Assembly: GCF_041240605.1 (NCBI RefSeq)
Contig: NZ_CP162487.1
Span: forward strand, 434,001-498,000
DNA: 64,000 bases
Source of the DNA: Xanthomonas sp. DAR 80977
GTDB taxonomy: Bacteria > Pseudomonadota > Gammaproteobacteria > Xanthomonadales > Xanthomonadaceae
Direction of reading: 5' to 3'
A program made the translations under genes and the position numbers. Below the pieces are notes generated by a model. It did not search any database and was not told the DNA's origin. It saw only the letters and a program-made list of their open reading frames with translations. Shown piece after piece: positions 34,039-43,309 of the stretch (position 1 is the stretch's first letter; every line of letters starts with the position of its first letter).

Positions 34039-35031
34039 TCATTTCCGCGGCGCCTCCACCTTCGCCAGCAGCGCGCCCAGCGCGTCGTCGGCGCTCTGGC
34101 CTTCGATCTGCAGTTCCGGGGCCAGGGCGATGCGGTGGCGCAGCGCCGGCTTGGCGATGTCGCGGATGTCGTCGGGGGTGACGAAGTCGCGGCCGGACAG
34201 CACCGCCTGCGCGCGCGCGGCGCGGATCAGCGCGATGCTGCCGCGCGGGCCGGCGCCGAGCGCGATGCCCGGCCAGCTGCGGGTGGCGGCGACGATGCGC
34301 ACCGCGTAGTCGATCACCTGCGGGTCCACCGCGATCGCCGCGGTGCCCAGCTGCATCGCCACCACGTCGGCGGCGCTGAGCACGCGCGGCACCTGCGACA
34401 GGTCGAAGTCGCCGGCGCTGCGCCCGGTGGTGACCGCTTCCACCATCCGCTTCTCGTCCTCCAGCTGCGGGTAGTCGATCAGGATCTTCAGCAGGAAGCG
34501 GTCCAGCTGCGCTTCCGGCAGCGGATAGGTGCCTTCCTGCTCGACCGGGTTCTGCGTGGCCAGGGCCAGGAACGGCGGCGCCAGCGGGAACGGTTTGCCC
34601 TCGATGGTGACCTGGCCTTCCTGCATCACTTCCAGCAGCGCCGACTGGGTCTTGGCCGGGGCGCGGTTGATCTCGTCGGCGAGCAGCAGGTGGGTGAACA
34701 CCGGGCCGCGGCGGATCTTGAAGCTCTCGGTCTTGGGGTCGTACACGGCGTGGCCGCTGACGTCGCTGGGCATCAGGTCCGGAGTGAACTGCACGCGTGC
34801 GTAGTTCAGTTCCAGCGCCTGCGCCAGCGCGCGCACCAGCAGGGTCTTGCCCAGCCCGGGCACGCCTTCGATCAGCACGTGGCCGCCGGCCAGCAGCGCG
34901 ATCAGGATCTGCTCGAGCACCTCCGGCTGGCCGATGAAGGCCTGGCCGACCGCATCGCGGATCGCCTCGACGCGTTCGATCAGGGCGGGGCCGGCGAGCG
35001 GCGCGACGGAATCGGCGGATGCGGTGGTCAT
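34039..35031 (-). CDS. MoxR-type AAA ATPase
   Basis: 330 residues from ATG 35031, overlapping the DUF4350 stop by ATGA. Walker A GVPGLGKT and Walker B LLLADEIN, sensor 1 ATQNP and the MoxR-specific ALLEVMQEGQVTIEG helix insert are all present. Cytoplasmic chaperone-like ATPase; its usual partners, DUF58 and membrane proteins, surround it in the operon. Confidence 0.95.
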   Translation of the reverse strand: MTTASADSVAPLAGPALIERVEAIRDAVGQAFIGQPEVLEQILIALLAGGHVLIEGVPGLGKTLLVRALAQALELNYARVQFTPDLMPSDVSGHAVYDPKTESFKIRRGPVFTHLLLADEINRAPAKTQSALLEVMQEGQVTIEGKPFPLAPPFLALATQNPVEQEGTYPLPEAQLDRFLLKILIDYPQLEDEKRMVEAVTTGRSAGDFDLSQVPRVLSAADVVAMQLGTAAIAVDPQVIDYAVRIVAATRSWPGIALGAGPRGSIALIRAARAQAVLSGRDFVTPDDIRDIAKPALRHRIALAPELQIEGQSADDALGALLAKVEAPRK

Positions 35032-36209
35032 AACTGGTTTCTCATCTGGACGAGGAGGCGAATGCGATCGCGGAAGGCGGCGTGTTGCTTGGGCGCTGGC
35101 GGCTGCAGCGCCTGTTCGATATGCGCCGCCGGCAGGTTCAGGCGTTCGGCGATGGCGGCGGCCTGGGCCGGGCCCTGCAGCGCGGCGGCGAGCGGCGCGC
35201 GCCGCCGCAGCCGGGTCAGGAACGCCTGCCGCATCGCCGCGTACAGCAGCGCGGACTTGCCGTAGCGGAACAGGTGCTCGCCGCTGGCGCGCACATGCTC
35301 CAGCAGCGAGCGGCGGTCGCCGGCCGGCGAGGCCTGCAGCGGGCCGAAGCGCTGCATGCGCGACCACAGCCAGGCCAGCAGCATCAGCAGCGCCGGCAGC
35401 CAGGCCGGCCAGCCGCGGGTGAACAGCGTGCGCCACAGCGACGGCAGTTCCGCGGCGTAGATCAGGTAGACGGTGCCGTGGCCGTAGTTGGGCGCCAGGA
35501 TCTGCCGCGCCAGCAGGCGGTGCGGCACGTCGCGCATGCCGCCGCTGGGCGGCGCGGGCGCGGCGTCCAGCGCGTTGTCGCGCACGCGGCTGCCGCTGCC
35601 GCCGTTCTGCAGGAAATCCATCTCCGCCAGCACATCGACGTTGCCGTCGCCGTGCGGCAGGCGCGCGTAGGCGTAGTCCTCGTTGCCGCCCCACCAGTTG
35701 CTCGCCGCGTCCTCGTCGATCTGGAAGCGCCGGCCGTTGCAGAACTCGCTGTGCTCCGGCTGTCCCGGAATGGCCAGCTTCAGGCAGTCGTCCGGCGTGC
35801 CGTCCTCGAGGCCGACATCGAGCGCATCGAAGATCGGCAGCGTGGTCTTGTCGTCGCCGTCGGCCGCCGGCGTGCGCAGGATCAGGTGCCCGCCGCGCGC
35901 GACCCAGGCCAGCAGCGCCTCGCTGTCGGGTTTGCTCAGCGTGCGCGGGTCGCCGAGCAGCAGCACGCTGTCGTGCGGCTGCAGGCGCATCGCCGCCAGG
36001 TCCAGGCGCTGCCGCGACTCGGCGCGCACGCCGTCGGCGCGCAGGGTCTGGCGCAGCGCGTACAGCGGGTTGTAGGCGGCCTCGCCGCGCGGCGGCAGCG
36101 GCAGCTCGCGTTCGGCGCGTTCGTAGCGGCCCAGGAACCAGGCCGCGAGCACGCTCGTCACCAGCAGCCCGACCAGGAAGATCAACGCATTGCGTGTGCC
36201 GCTGTTCAT
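35028..36209 (-). CDS. DUF4350 membrane protein
   Basis: 393 residues from ATG 36209, ATGA-coupled to the gene before and the moxR gene after. One membrane span at about 8-28, a periplasmic domain with the glutamine-amidotransferase-like core LLLGDPRTLSKPDSEALLAW and ARGGHLILRTP, a second span at about 265-285 (WLPALLMLLAWLWSRM) and a basic cytoplasmic C-terminus. This matches DUF4350 proteins of moxR operons. Function unknown. Confidence 0.88.
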   Translation of the reverse strand: MNSGTRNALIFLVGLLVTSVLAAWFLGRYERAERELPLPPRGEAAYNPLYALRQTLRADGVRAESRQRLDLAAMRLQPHDSVLLLGDPRTLSKPDSEALLAWVARGGHLILRTPAADGDDKTTLPIFDALDVGLEDGTPDDCLKLAIPGQPEHSEFCNGRRFQIDEDAASNWWGGNEDYAYARLPHGDGNVDVLAEMDFLQNGGSGSRVRDNALDAAPAPPSGGMRDVPHRLLARQILAPNYGHGTVYLIYAAELPSLWRTLFTRGWPAWLPALLMLLAWLWSRMQRFGPLQASPAGDRRSLLEHVRASGEHLFRYGKSALLYAAMRQAFLTRLRRRAPLAAALQGPAQAAAIAERLNLPAAHIEQALQPPAPKQHAAFRDRIRLLVQMRNQL

Positions 36210-37867
36210 GCGCGCCACCGGTACTGCCGCTGCAGTTCGTCGAGCAGGCCGGCGAAGGCGTCGTCGTCGGGCAGGCGCCCGGCGTAGGCGGCGTATTGCC
36301 AGGTGCGCACCATGCGCGCGAACAGGCTGCGGTCCGCTTCCTCCGGCAGGCGCCTGGAGGCGCGCAGGCACTGCGCTTCGGTGGCGCCGGGCGGCAGCAC
36401 CAGGTTGGCCCGTTCGCACACGGTCTGCACGCTGGCGCGGTACAGCAGCGCCAGCGCGTTGCGGTGCTGGCCCTCGGCCCACAGGCGGCGCGCGATGGTC
36501 GCCACGTCGTCCGGCAGCGGCTCGGCCGGCAGCACCGGCGCATGCGCCACCGGCGCCTCGGCCGGGGCGCGGCGGCGCACGCTGCCGCGCATCCACGGCA
36601 GCCAGTGCTTCATGGTCAGCAGCAGCACCAGCAGCAGGATGCCGGCCAGCAGCCACAGACCCCATTCGCCGACGAAGGCGACCACCCGGGCCACGCTGGC
36701 GAACAGCGCCTGGCCGAAGCGCGGATCGGTCTTGTCGGCGTCGGGCTGTTTCTCGTCCTCGTTGCGGTCGCGCTTCTTCCAGTAGCCGATGCTGCGCTTG
36801 CCCGACAGCAGCGGGTCTTCGTAGGCGCGGTCGGCGGCGCGGTCGAAGCGCGCGTCGGCGGCGGGCACGGTGTCGAAGACGTCGTCGAGCGCGACCGGCG
36901 CGTTCGCGTCGTCATCGCTTGCGTCCTGCGCTTGCTCGGGGTCCTGGCTGGCGTCGCTGTCGCCGGCGGTCTGCTGCGCCGGGTCGGGGCGCGCCTGCGG
37001 CGCGGCCGCGACGGCGTCGTCGGCGGTGCCCGGCGCCGCGGTCTGCGCGCGCAGCGCGGCGCCCGGCGCCGCGAGCAGGGCCACGGCCAGCAACAGCAGC
37101 GGCGCGGCCCCGGCGAGCCGCTCGCGCAGCCGGCGCAGCGCCATCTCCACGTCCCAGGCTTCGATCTCGGTACGCCGGTTGAGATACAGGCCGAAGCCGG
37201 CGCCGACGAAGAACGGTTCGATCAGGGTCATCGCCAGCCAGCCGAACGCGTTCAGGCCGATGTCGGCCCACAGCGGGTTCTCCTCGCCGATCAGCGCCCA
37301 GGCCGCGCGCACCGTTTCCGGCAGCAGGTCCACCGGCACGAACATCAGGATCGCGGCGATGCAGGCCAGGCACAGCATCGCCTCGAAATGCCAGCACACG
37401 GTGGCCAGCAGCAGCGCGTGCCCGTACACCGCCCCGCCCAGGCTGCGGCGGCGCTGCCGCTGCTGCTCCGCCGTGGCGCCTTCGAGCAGCTCCAGCGGCA
37501 TGAACACGCTGCGCGCCGGACTCAGCCGGCGCCAGGTCAGGTAGCCGAACAGCGTGCGCCAGCCCCAGCCCCATTGCGCGCGCAGCGTGTCGCGCACGCG
37601 CGGCACGTCGCCGAACACGCCGCGCGAGATCACGAACAGCGGGATCCGGTCCAGCACCGGCTTCAGCCACCACAGCGCCAGGCTGGCCAGCCACAGCTGG
37701 TCGACCGCCCAGGCGCCGAGATTGAGCAGCGCGAACAGCGGCAGGGTGAACAGCAGCCACGGCTTCCAGATCGCGCCGGCATGGCGGCGCACCAGCGCGC
37801 TGCCCAGCTCCATCGCCTCCCACGCCGAGCGCGCGCGCAGCACAACGTCCAGCCGCTCAATCCGCAT
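36206..37867 (-). CDS. DUF4129 multi-pass membrane protein
   Basis: 553 residues from ATG 37867. The N-terminal half has several hydrophobic spans (about 38-58, 145-175, 205-230), then a disordered Asp/Ala/Gln-rich stretch (about 295-345), another span (about 420-445, LLAGILLLVLLLTM) and the C-terminal DUF4129 region with RRLWAEGQHRNALALLYRA and PDDDAFAGLLDELQRQYRWR. Start ATG overlaps the end of the SpoIIM-like gene by 11 bases; stop overlaps DUF4350. Function unknown; conserved neighbour of MoxR. Confidence 0.88.
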   Translation of the reverse strand: MRIERLDVVLRARSAWEAMELGSALVRRHAGAIWKPWLLFTLPLFALLNLGAWAVDQLWLASLALWWLKPVLDRIPLFVISRGVFGDVPRVRDTLRAQWGWGWRTLFGYLTWRRLSPARSVFMPLELLEGATAEQQRQRRRSLGGAVYGHALLLATVCWHFEAMLCLACIAAILMFVPVDLLPETVRAAWALIGEENPLWADIGLNAFGWLAMTLIEPFFVGAGFGLYLNRRTEIEAWDVEMALRRLRERLAGAAPLLLLAVALLAAPGAALRAQTAAPGTADDAVAAAPQARPDPAQQTAGDSDASQDPEQAQDASDDDANAPVALDDVFDTVPAADARFDRAADRAYEDPLLSGKRSIGYWKKRDRNEDEKQPDADKTDPRFGQALFASVARVVAFVGEWGLWLLAGILLLVLLLTMKHWLPWMRGSVRRRAPAEAPVAHAPVLPAEPLPDDVATIARRLWAEGQHRNALALLYRASVQTVCERANLVLPPGATEAQCLRASRRLPEEADRSLFARMVRTWQYAAYAGRLPDDDAFAGLLDELQRQYRWRA

Positions 37868-38870
37868 CGCCGGCCTCCGCCACGCCGCGTCCGCCGCGCC
37901 ACAGCCACACCAGCACCAGCGTCCACAGCAGGCCGGACACGCCGTACTTCACCCAGGCCGGCAGCGTGCCGATCGAGGACCAGAACGCCTCGATGAAGGC
38001 GGCCACCAGCAGCATGAAGGCCACGCCCAGGCACAGCTTGGCGCCGATGGTGCCGCCTTCGACCAGCGCATCGATGCGCCGGCGCCGGCCCGGCGCCAGC
38101 AGCTTCAGGCCCAGCTGCAGGCCGGCGCCGCCGGCGATCACGATCGCGGTCAGCTCGAACGGCGCATGCCCGGCGACGAAGCGCCAGAACGTGACCCCGT
38201 AGCCGATCTGGTGCAGGTGCCCGGCCACCGCGCCGATGGTGACGCCGTTGAACAGCAGCACCAGCACCGTGCCCAGCCCGGCCAGCAGGCCGCTGGCGAA
38301 GGTACGCAGGCCGATGCTGATGTTGTGCATGATGTAGGTGCCGAACATCTGCCAGTCGGTGCCGCTGTCGCGGCCGAGCTTGTGCGCGGTCGCGGCCGGG
38401 TCGTACATCCGCTCCATCTGCGCGACCTCCATCGGGTCCAGCAGCCCGTGGATCAGTTCCGGCCGGTACTGCAGCAGCACGAAGATCGTCACCAGCGGCA
38501 CCACGAACAAGGCGGTGGCCGCGGCCATGCAACCGGCCTGGCTGCGCACCAGCTGCGGGAAATCGGCGAACAGGAACTCGGCCGCGCGCCGCCAGCGCGG
38601 CCGCGGCGGCCGGTACAGCGCGGTGTGGCCCTGCTGCATCAGCTGCTGCAGGCGCGCGGTGACCAGCGGGCTGTAGCCGCGCCTGCGGGCCAGCGCCAGC
38701 TGCTGGCACAGCCGCCGGTAGCGTGCCGGCACATCCTCGTCGGCCAGCCGCGCCGGGTCCGCGGCGGCGTCCGCCGCGTGCGCGGCGGCCTTGCGTCCAT
38801 GCGTCTGCAGCCAGGTTTCGAAGGCCTGCCACTCGTGCTGGTGGCGGGCGATGAACTGCTCCTGCCTCAT
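37857..38870 (-). CDS. SpoIIM-like (stage II sporulation M) membrane protein
   Basis: 337 residues from ATG 38870. An N-terminal soluble part (about 1-95) rich in Arg/Ala is followed by five to six membrane spans with the family's GTYIMHNISIGLRTFASGLL and HAPFELTAIVIAGGAGL motifs. In non-sporulating bacteria these proteins occur in moxR/RDD operons, as here. ATGA overlap with the RDD gene. Confidence 0.9.
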   Translation of the reverse strand: MRQEQFIARHQHEWQAFETWLQTHGRKAAAHAADAAADPARLADEDVPARYRRLCQQLALARRRGYSPLVTARLQQLMQQGHTALYRPPRPRWRRAAEFLFADFPQLVRSQAGCMAAATALFVVPLVTIFVLLQYRPELIHGLLDPMEVAQMERMYDPAATAHKLGRDSGTDWQMFGTYIMHNISIGLRTFASGLLAGLGTVLVLLFNGVTIGAVAGHLHQIGYGVTFWRFVAGHAPFELTAIVIAGGAGLQLGLKLLAPGRRRRIDALVEGGTIGAKLCLGVAFMLLVAAFIEAFWSSIGTLPAWVKYGVSGLLWTLVLVWLWRGGRGVAEAGDAD

Positions 38871-39553
38871 CGCCGCCCCAGCAACCAGTTGGCCATCGCG
38901 TACAGCCGCAGCACGCCGGCCTGGCCGGGCGTCTGCGTCAACGGCAGCGCCAGCGTCGCCAGTTCCAGCTGCCGCGCCGGGGCCAGCCGCGGCGCGCGCT
39001 CGGCGAAGGCGATCAACGCGGCCTGTTCGGCCGGCAGCAGGCTGTGCGGCGGCGCCACCGCGCTGGCGATCGGCGGCAGCGCCGTCTCGTGGCGCGGCGG
39101 CTGGTGGATCACCAGGGTGCCGGCGACCATGTCGCCCAGGCGCCGCGCATGCGCGTCGAACAGGCAGGCGATCAGGCCGATGGCGTAGCCGAACGGCAGC
39201 ATGTCCACGGTGCGCAGCAGGTTGCGGGTGATCGCCGCCATCCACCCGGCCGGCGCGCCGTCGCGCGAGACCACGCGCAGGCCCAGCGCCTTCTTGCCCA
39301 GGGTCTGCCCGAACCAGCCTTCGAGCACGATCGGGTAGGCCCAGAACACCAGGAACATCGCCACCAGGTACAGACCCTGGCCGAAGCCGCCGAGCATGCC
39401 GAGCAGCATGCCCATCAGGGTCAGCACGCCGAACCGCACCGCCAGGTCGATCAGCCAGGCCAGCGCGCGCGGCACCGCGCCGGCGGCCGGCAGATGCAGC
39501 GGCACGCCTTCGGGCGTGATCACTTCACGGTAGGTGTCGAGCATGCCGCTCAT
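38867..39553 (-). CDS. RDD family membrane protein
   Basis: 228 residues from ATG 39553, first gene of the six-gene operon. The RDD signature is visible in PRALAWLIDLAVRFGV (Arg and Asp of the first helix) and the later GKKALGLRVVSRDG and ARRLGDMVAGTLVI, with four membrane spans in the first 150 residues. The C-terminal 70 residues are soluble. Role unknown; perhaps an assembly or transport partner of the MoxR system. Confidence 0.9.
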   Translation of the reverse strand: MSGMLDTYREVITPEGVPLHLPAAGAVPRALAWLIDLAVRFGVLTLMGMLLGMLGGFGQGLYLVAMFLVFWAYPIVLEGWFGQTLGKKALGLRVVSRDGAPAGWMAAITRNLLRTVDMLPFGYAIGLIACLFDAHARRLGDMVAGTLVIHQPPRHETALPPIASAVAPPHSLLPAEQAALIAFAERAPRLAPARQLELATLALPLTQTPGQAGVLRLYAMANWLLGRR

Positions 39554-39779
39554 CGCCGGGTTGCGGCGCGGCGCGCATGCGCGCCTGCGATGTAGGGAGG
39601 CCGTCCTTCCGTCCGGCCGGCTGCCTGTGGCGGCATGCGTGATCTCGACTGCGTCCTGCTCCGAACCGCGACTTTAGCCGGCGCGGCGCCAATTGCCCAG
39701 CCGGGCGCCGCCGCCGCGCCCGCGGCGGATGATCCTTGCGATGACCACCGCGGTGCGGCGGGCACGCCGCGCGGACGGC

Positions 39780-40703
39780 TCAGCGCACCGTGCCGCCGTC
39801 GCGCCTGCGGCCGGAGAACAGCTTGCCGATGCCGCCGACCAGCGCCATCAGCCCCAGCGCCACCAGCTTCCAGGCCTTGGCCAGCACCAGGCCGAGTTTG
39901 GCGAACAGGCCGGCCTTGGCCGCCAGGCCGCCGCCGATCAGCGTGGCCAGGCCATAGCTGGCGATCTTGTCGGTGGATGGGTTGTGGTCGGCGTAGCGCG
40001 CGCCGCTGTCGAATTCGGCCATCGGCAGCAACTGCTGCATGCCGGCGCGCACCTGCGGCAGTTCGTCCATGCCGGCGATCGCGTTGAGGCTCAGGTAGCC
40101 GTGGCGGCCGAGCACGCGGATGTCGTAGTTGAGGGTGTGGCCCGCGTTGCCCTGGAACGCCAGCTCGCGCGCCCAGTACAGTTTCTTGCTCGCGGCGTCG
40201 TAGCGCGGCGGCACCGCCCAGCCGATCAGGTCCACGCTCTCGTAGCCGGCTTCCTTGCGTTGCGTGTTTTCCTCGCGGGTCTGCTTCTGCATGTCCGCGA
40301 GCATGTCCTTGTAGTCGATCTTGCTGGCGTCCTCGTCGGACACGTAGCCGTCGTCGGCATAGGTGACCACCACTGCCCAGCTGCCTTTCTCGTCGAGCGC
40401 GGGCTGGCGCGGCACGATCAGGCCGAGCACGGTGTCGTCGGGCGGATTGCCCCAGTATGTCTCCAGCACCTGCCGCGCGTCGGCCTGGCCGAGATAGCGG
40501 AAGTCGTGGTTCAAGTCGAAATGCACCTTGGCCTGCGGCACCGCGATGTGCCCGTCCTGGAAGTGCAGCGAGGCGACGAACTGTTCGGCGGTCATGCCGT
40601 CCTCGCCGTTTTCGCCGCCTGCGGCCATGGCCGGTCCGGTACTGGCGCCCAGCGCAAGCAGGAAAGCGGCCAGCAGGCCGCGCAGCGGAAGTGTCTTGGT
40701 CAT
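39780..40703 (-). CDS. DUF2167 membrane-anchored protein
   Basis: 307 residues from ATG 40703. Signal peptide about 1-28 (…TGPAMA). The body has DUF2167 features: FDLNHDFRYLGQADARQVLE, GLIVP, WAVVVTYADDGYVSDEDA and YLSLNAIAGMDELPQVRAGM, followed by a hydrophobic hairpin at about 262-292 and a basic tail (SGRRRDGGTVR). Probably envelope-located with a C-terminal anchor. Function unknown. Confidence 0.9.
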   Translation of the reverse strand: MTKTLPLRGLLAAFLLALGASTGPAMAAGGENGEDGMTAEQFVASLHFQDGHIAVPQAKVHFDLNHDFRYLGQADARQVLETYWGNPPDDTVLGLIVPRQPALDEKGSWAVVVTYADDGYVSDEDASKIDYKDMLADMQKQTREENTQRKEAGYESVDLIGWAVPPRYDAASKKLYWARELAFQGNAGHTLNYDIRVLGRHGYLSLNAIAGMDELPQVRAGMQQLLPMAEFDSGARYADHNPSTDKIASYGLATLIGGGLAAKAGLFAKLGLVLAKAWKLVALGLMALVGGIGKLFSGRRRDGGTVR

Positions 40704-40831
40704 CGCGAATCCATTCGGTGGCGTCCCCACGCCAGAGGCGCGCAGTGTCGCGCAAAGCGCCATGCCGCGCCAGTCGTGCGGCCGCCCACCGTGTCGCGCG
40801 CGGCCGGCGCCGGCGCGTGCGCCGTTGCGGT

Positions 40832-41380
40832 CTACTGCGCCGGCGCCGCCATGCCCAGGTAACGATCCTTCAGCCGCACGTAGTGCTGCGCGGAGTAGTG
40901 CAGGCTTTCCACTTCCTTGTCGCTGAGCGTGCGTGCCAGCCGCGCCGGATTGCCCAGCCACAGCTCGCGCTCGCCGACCGTCTTGCCCGGCCCGACCACC
41001 GCGCCGGCGCCGACGAAGCCGTATTGCTTGACCGTGGCGCCGTCGAGGATGCACGCGCCCATGCCGATCAGGCACAGGTCCTCGATGGTGCAGGCGTGGA
41101 TGATGCAACCGTGGCCCACGGTCACGTCGGCGCCGATCAGGGTCGGGTAGCCGGCCTTGTTGAACGGGCTGTGGTGGCTGACGTGGATGATGGTGCCGTC
41201 CTGGATGTTGCTGCGCGCGCCGATGCGCACGTGGTTGACGTCGCCGCGGATCACCGTGCCCGGCCACACCGACACGTCCTCGTCCAGCACCACGTCGCCG
41301 ATGACGGTGCAGGCCGGATCCACGTAGACGCGTGCGCCCAGCTGCGGCGTCTTGTCCAGGAACGGGCGGATCGGGTTCAC
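40832..41380 (-). CDS. Gamma-carbonic-anhydrase-like hexapeptide protein
   Basis: 182 residues, GTG start at 41380 with GGAG six bases upstream. Left-handed beta-helix of hexapeptide repeats (VIGDVVLDEDVSVWPGTVIR); three histidines in HVSHHSPF and GHGCIIHACTIED are placed like the zinc ligands of YrdA/PaaY-type gamma carbonic anhydrases. Cytoplasmic trimer by family. Activity of such homologues varies. Confidence 0.92.
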   Translation of the reverse strand: MNPIRPFLDKTPQLGARVYVDPACTVIGDVVLDEDVSVWPGTVIRGDVNHVRIGARSNIQDGTIIHVSHHSPFNKAGYPTLIGADVTVGHGCIIHACTIEDLCLIGMGACILDGATVKQYGFVGAGAVVGPGKTVGERELWLGNPARLARTLSDKEVESLHYSAQHYVRLKDRYLGMAAPAQ

Positions 41381-41762
41381 GGCATTCTCCGACGAAGTGG
41401 GCGGGACCTGCGCCAGGCCATGGCGCGGCCGCCGATGATAGCGCCTGCCCGCCAGGCGCTCGCGCAGGCAGGATGCAGCGGCTGTCTCGCTTTTCCGGGT
41501 CCCAGGTCCCGAGTCCCCGGTCCCGGCGAACCGCCAGCGGCGCAGCCTTCGATCACCGGATGTCCGATAAACGCACATTACATCGATATTCGCACTTGAA
41601 TGGTGCGGTGCGATAAAACTAGCTTTGCCTCTCGTTCCAGCGTTCCATCCCTGACGTGGCGAGGGCGGCACTTGCGTGCCGAGGTCAGGTGCAGGGGATG
41701 ACCGCCGGGAGTGCGCGCCGCGTGGCGGCGCCGATCAAGGTCCTTGTGCGGAGATGTGTCCC
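41381..41762. other. Intergenic, divergent promoters and a tandem tract
   Basis: 382 bases between two divergent genes. It contains a degenerate run of the 7-bp unit seen near moxR (GGGTCCC, AGGTCCC, GAGTCCC, CGGTCCC at 41497-41524) and an AT-richer stretch at about 41565-41640. There TTCGCA and GATAAA are 17 bases apart and could be a plus-strand promoter for the beta-helix gene (weak). Confidence 0.5.
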
Positions 41763-43271
41763 ATGCGTCGTATGTTTTCCGGGTGTGCGCTGCTGGCCGC
41801 GGCGGTCTTGCCGCCGTGCGTGTCCGCCTACCAGGCCGAGCCGGTGCCGGCGGCGTTGAGCGTGCTCACCGTGGACCGCTATGCCGACGATGGCGCGCCG
41901 GGCTCGCTGCGCTGGGCGATCGCCACCGCCAACCAGGCGCCGGGCCGCCATCGCATCGAGATCGCCGCGGTGGGGCGGCCGCCGTACGTGATCCGGCCGG
42001 CGTCGCCGCTGCCGGAGATCAAGGGCCCGGTGCAGATCGTGGGCAGCGCGCGCGACGTGGACGGGCAGTACATCGTCATCGACGGTTCGGCCTACGTACG
42101 CGGCAAGGGCACCGACGCCTGCCCCGGCGCGGAGAAAGGCCAGTTCGGCGCCAACGTGCGCACCACCACGCTGCCCGGGCTGGTGCTGCGCGACACCCAG
42201 GGCGTGGAGCTGAGCGGCCTGGAGATCCGCAACTTCTGCATCGGCGTGCTGATCAACCGCGCCAGCGGCAACGAACTCCACGACAACCGCATCGTCGCCA
42301 ACAAGGGCGGCGCCGGGGTGATGCTGACCGGCGACGACGGCAGCGGCCAGTCCACCGCCACCACCACCGTGCACAACCGCATCGTGCGCAACGAGTTCAT
42401 CGACAACGGCGACGGCCTGGAGCTGACCCGCGGCGCGGCCTGGAACCTGGTGGCCGACAACCTGTTCCGCTCCACCGACGCCAATCCCGAGCCGTCGCAA
42501 GGCATCGAGATCCTGTGGGGCAACGACAACAGCGTGCTGCGCAACCGCTTCGAGAACTACTCCGACGGGTTGCAGATCAACTGGGGCAACCGCAACACCA
42601 TCGCCGCCAATACCTTCACCGGCAACTCGATCGGGGTCAGCATCAGCGGCCGCGGCAACGTGGTCGACGGCAACACCCTCAGCGGCAACGGCATCGGCAT
42701 CGCGGTGCGCCCGCAGCCGCGCAGCGAGGCCAACCGCTTCACCGCCAACCTGCTGTCCGGCAACGGCCTGAAGATCGAGCGTTGCCAGGCCGGCGGCGCC
42801 TGCGTGCCGGGGCAGCCGCGCGGCGCGATCGTGTTCGGCGTGCCGGGGCTGGAACACGCCAGCTTCGTCGGCTCGCGCGGGCTCGGCGTGGACACCGATC
42901 CGTCCAAGCGCGCCAGGATCTGCGCCGCCGGCGAGACCACGGACTGCCAGCCGGCGCCCAACCACGGCCAGGCGCCGCCGCGGTTGCTGGCGCTGCGCGG
43001 CGGCGACGGCCAGCGCGAGCTGCAGGGCGAGTTCGCCGGCACCCCGCGCAGCCGCTACACGGTGGAGGTGTTCGGCAACCGCGCCGCCGGCAGCGACGAG
43101 GCCGAGCGCTACCTCGGCCGGCTCGACGCGGTGGTGGATGGCGACGGCCACGCACGCTTCCGCTATCGCCTGCCGCCGGACAGCGCCGAGCTGGCCAACC
43201 TCACCGCCACCGTCACCAGCGCCGACGGCGCGACCTCGCCGCTGAGCGCGCCGCTGGCGCTGCCGCGTTGA
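41763..43271 (+). CDS. Exported right-handed beta-helix protein
   Basis: 502 residues; I use ATG 41763 (GGAG nine bases before) over in-frame upstream codons. Signal peptide about 1-22 (…PPCVSA). Residues of about 45-60 (DDGAPGSLRWAIATANQAPG) are a common start of beta-helix proteins; repeated units with Asn ladders follow (NRIVRNEFIDNGDGLEL, NRFENYSDGLQINWGNRNTI), typical of polysaccharide lyase or pectate-lyase-like folds. No lyase catalytic set could be assigned. It opens a plus-strand cluster with a porin. Confidence 0.85.
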   Translation: MRRMFSGCALLAAAVLPPCVSAYQAEPVPAALSVLTVDRYADDGAPGSLRWAIATANQAPGRHRIEIAAVGRPPYVIRPASPLPEIKGPVQIVGSARDVDGQYIVIDGSAYVRGKGTDACPGAEKGQFGANVRTTTLPGLVLRDTQGVELSGLEIRNFCIGVLINRASGNELHDNRIVANKGGAGVMLTGDDGSGQSTATTTVHNRIVRNEFIDNGDGLELTRGAAWNLVADNLFRSTDANPEPSQGIEILWGNDNSVLRNRFENYSDGLQINWGNRNTIAANTFTGNSIGVSISGRGNVVDGNTLSGNGIGIAVRPQPRSEANRFTANLLSGNGLKIERCQAGGACVPGQPRGAIVFGVPGLEHASFVGSRGLGVDTDPSKRARICAAGETTDCQPAPNHGQAPPRLLALRGGDGQRELQGEFAGTPRSRYTVEVFGNRAAGSDEAERYLGRLDAVVDGDGHARFRYRLPPDSAELANLTATVTSADGATSPLSAPLALPR

Positions 43272-43309
43272 TCGCCATGACCCTTCTTCCGCCCAGCAAG
43301 AGTTCCCGC

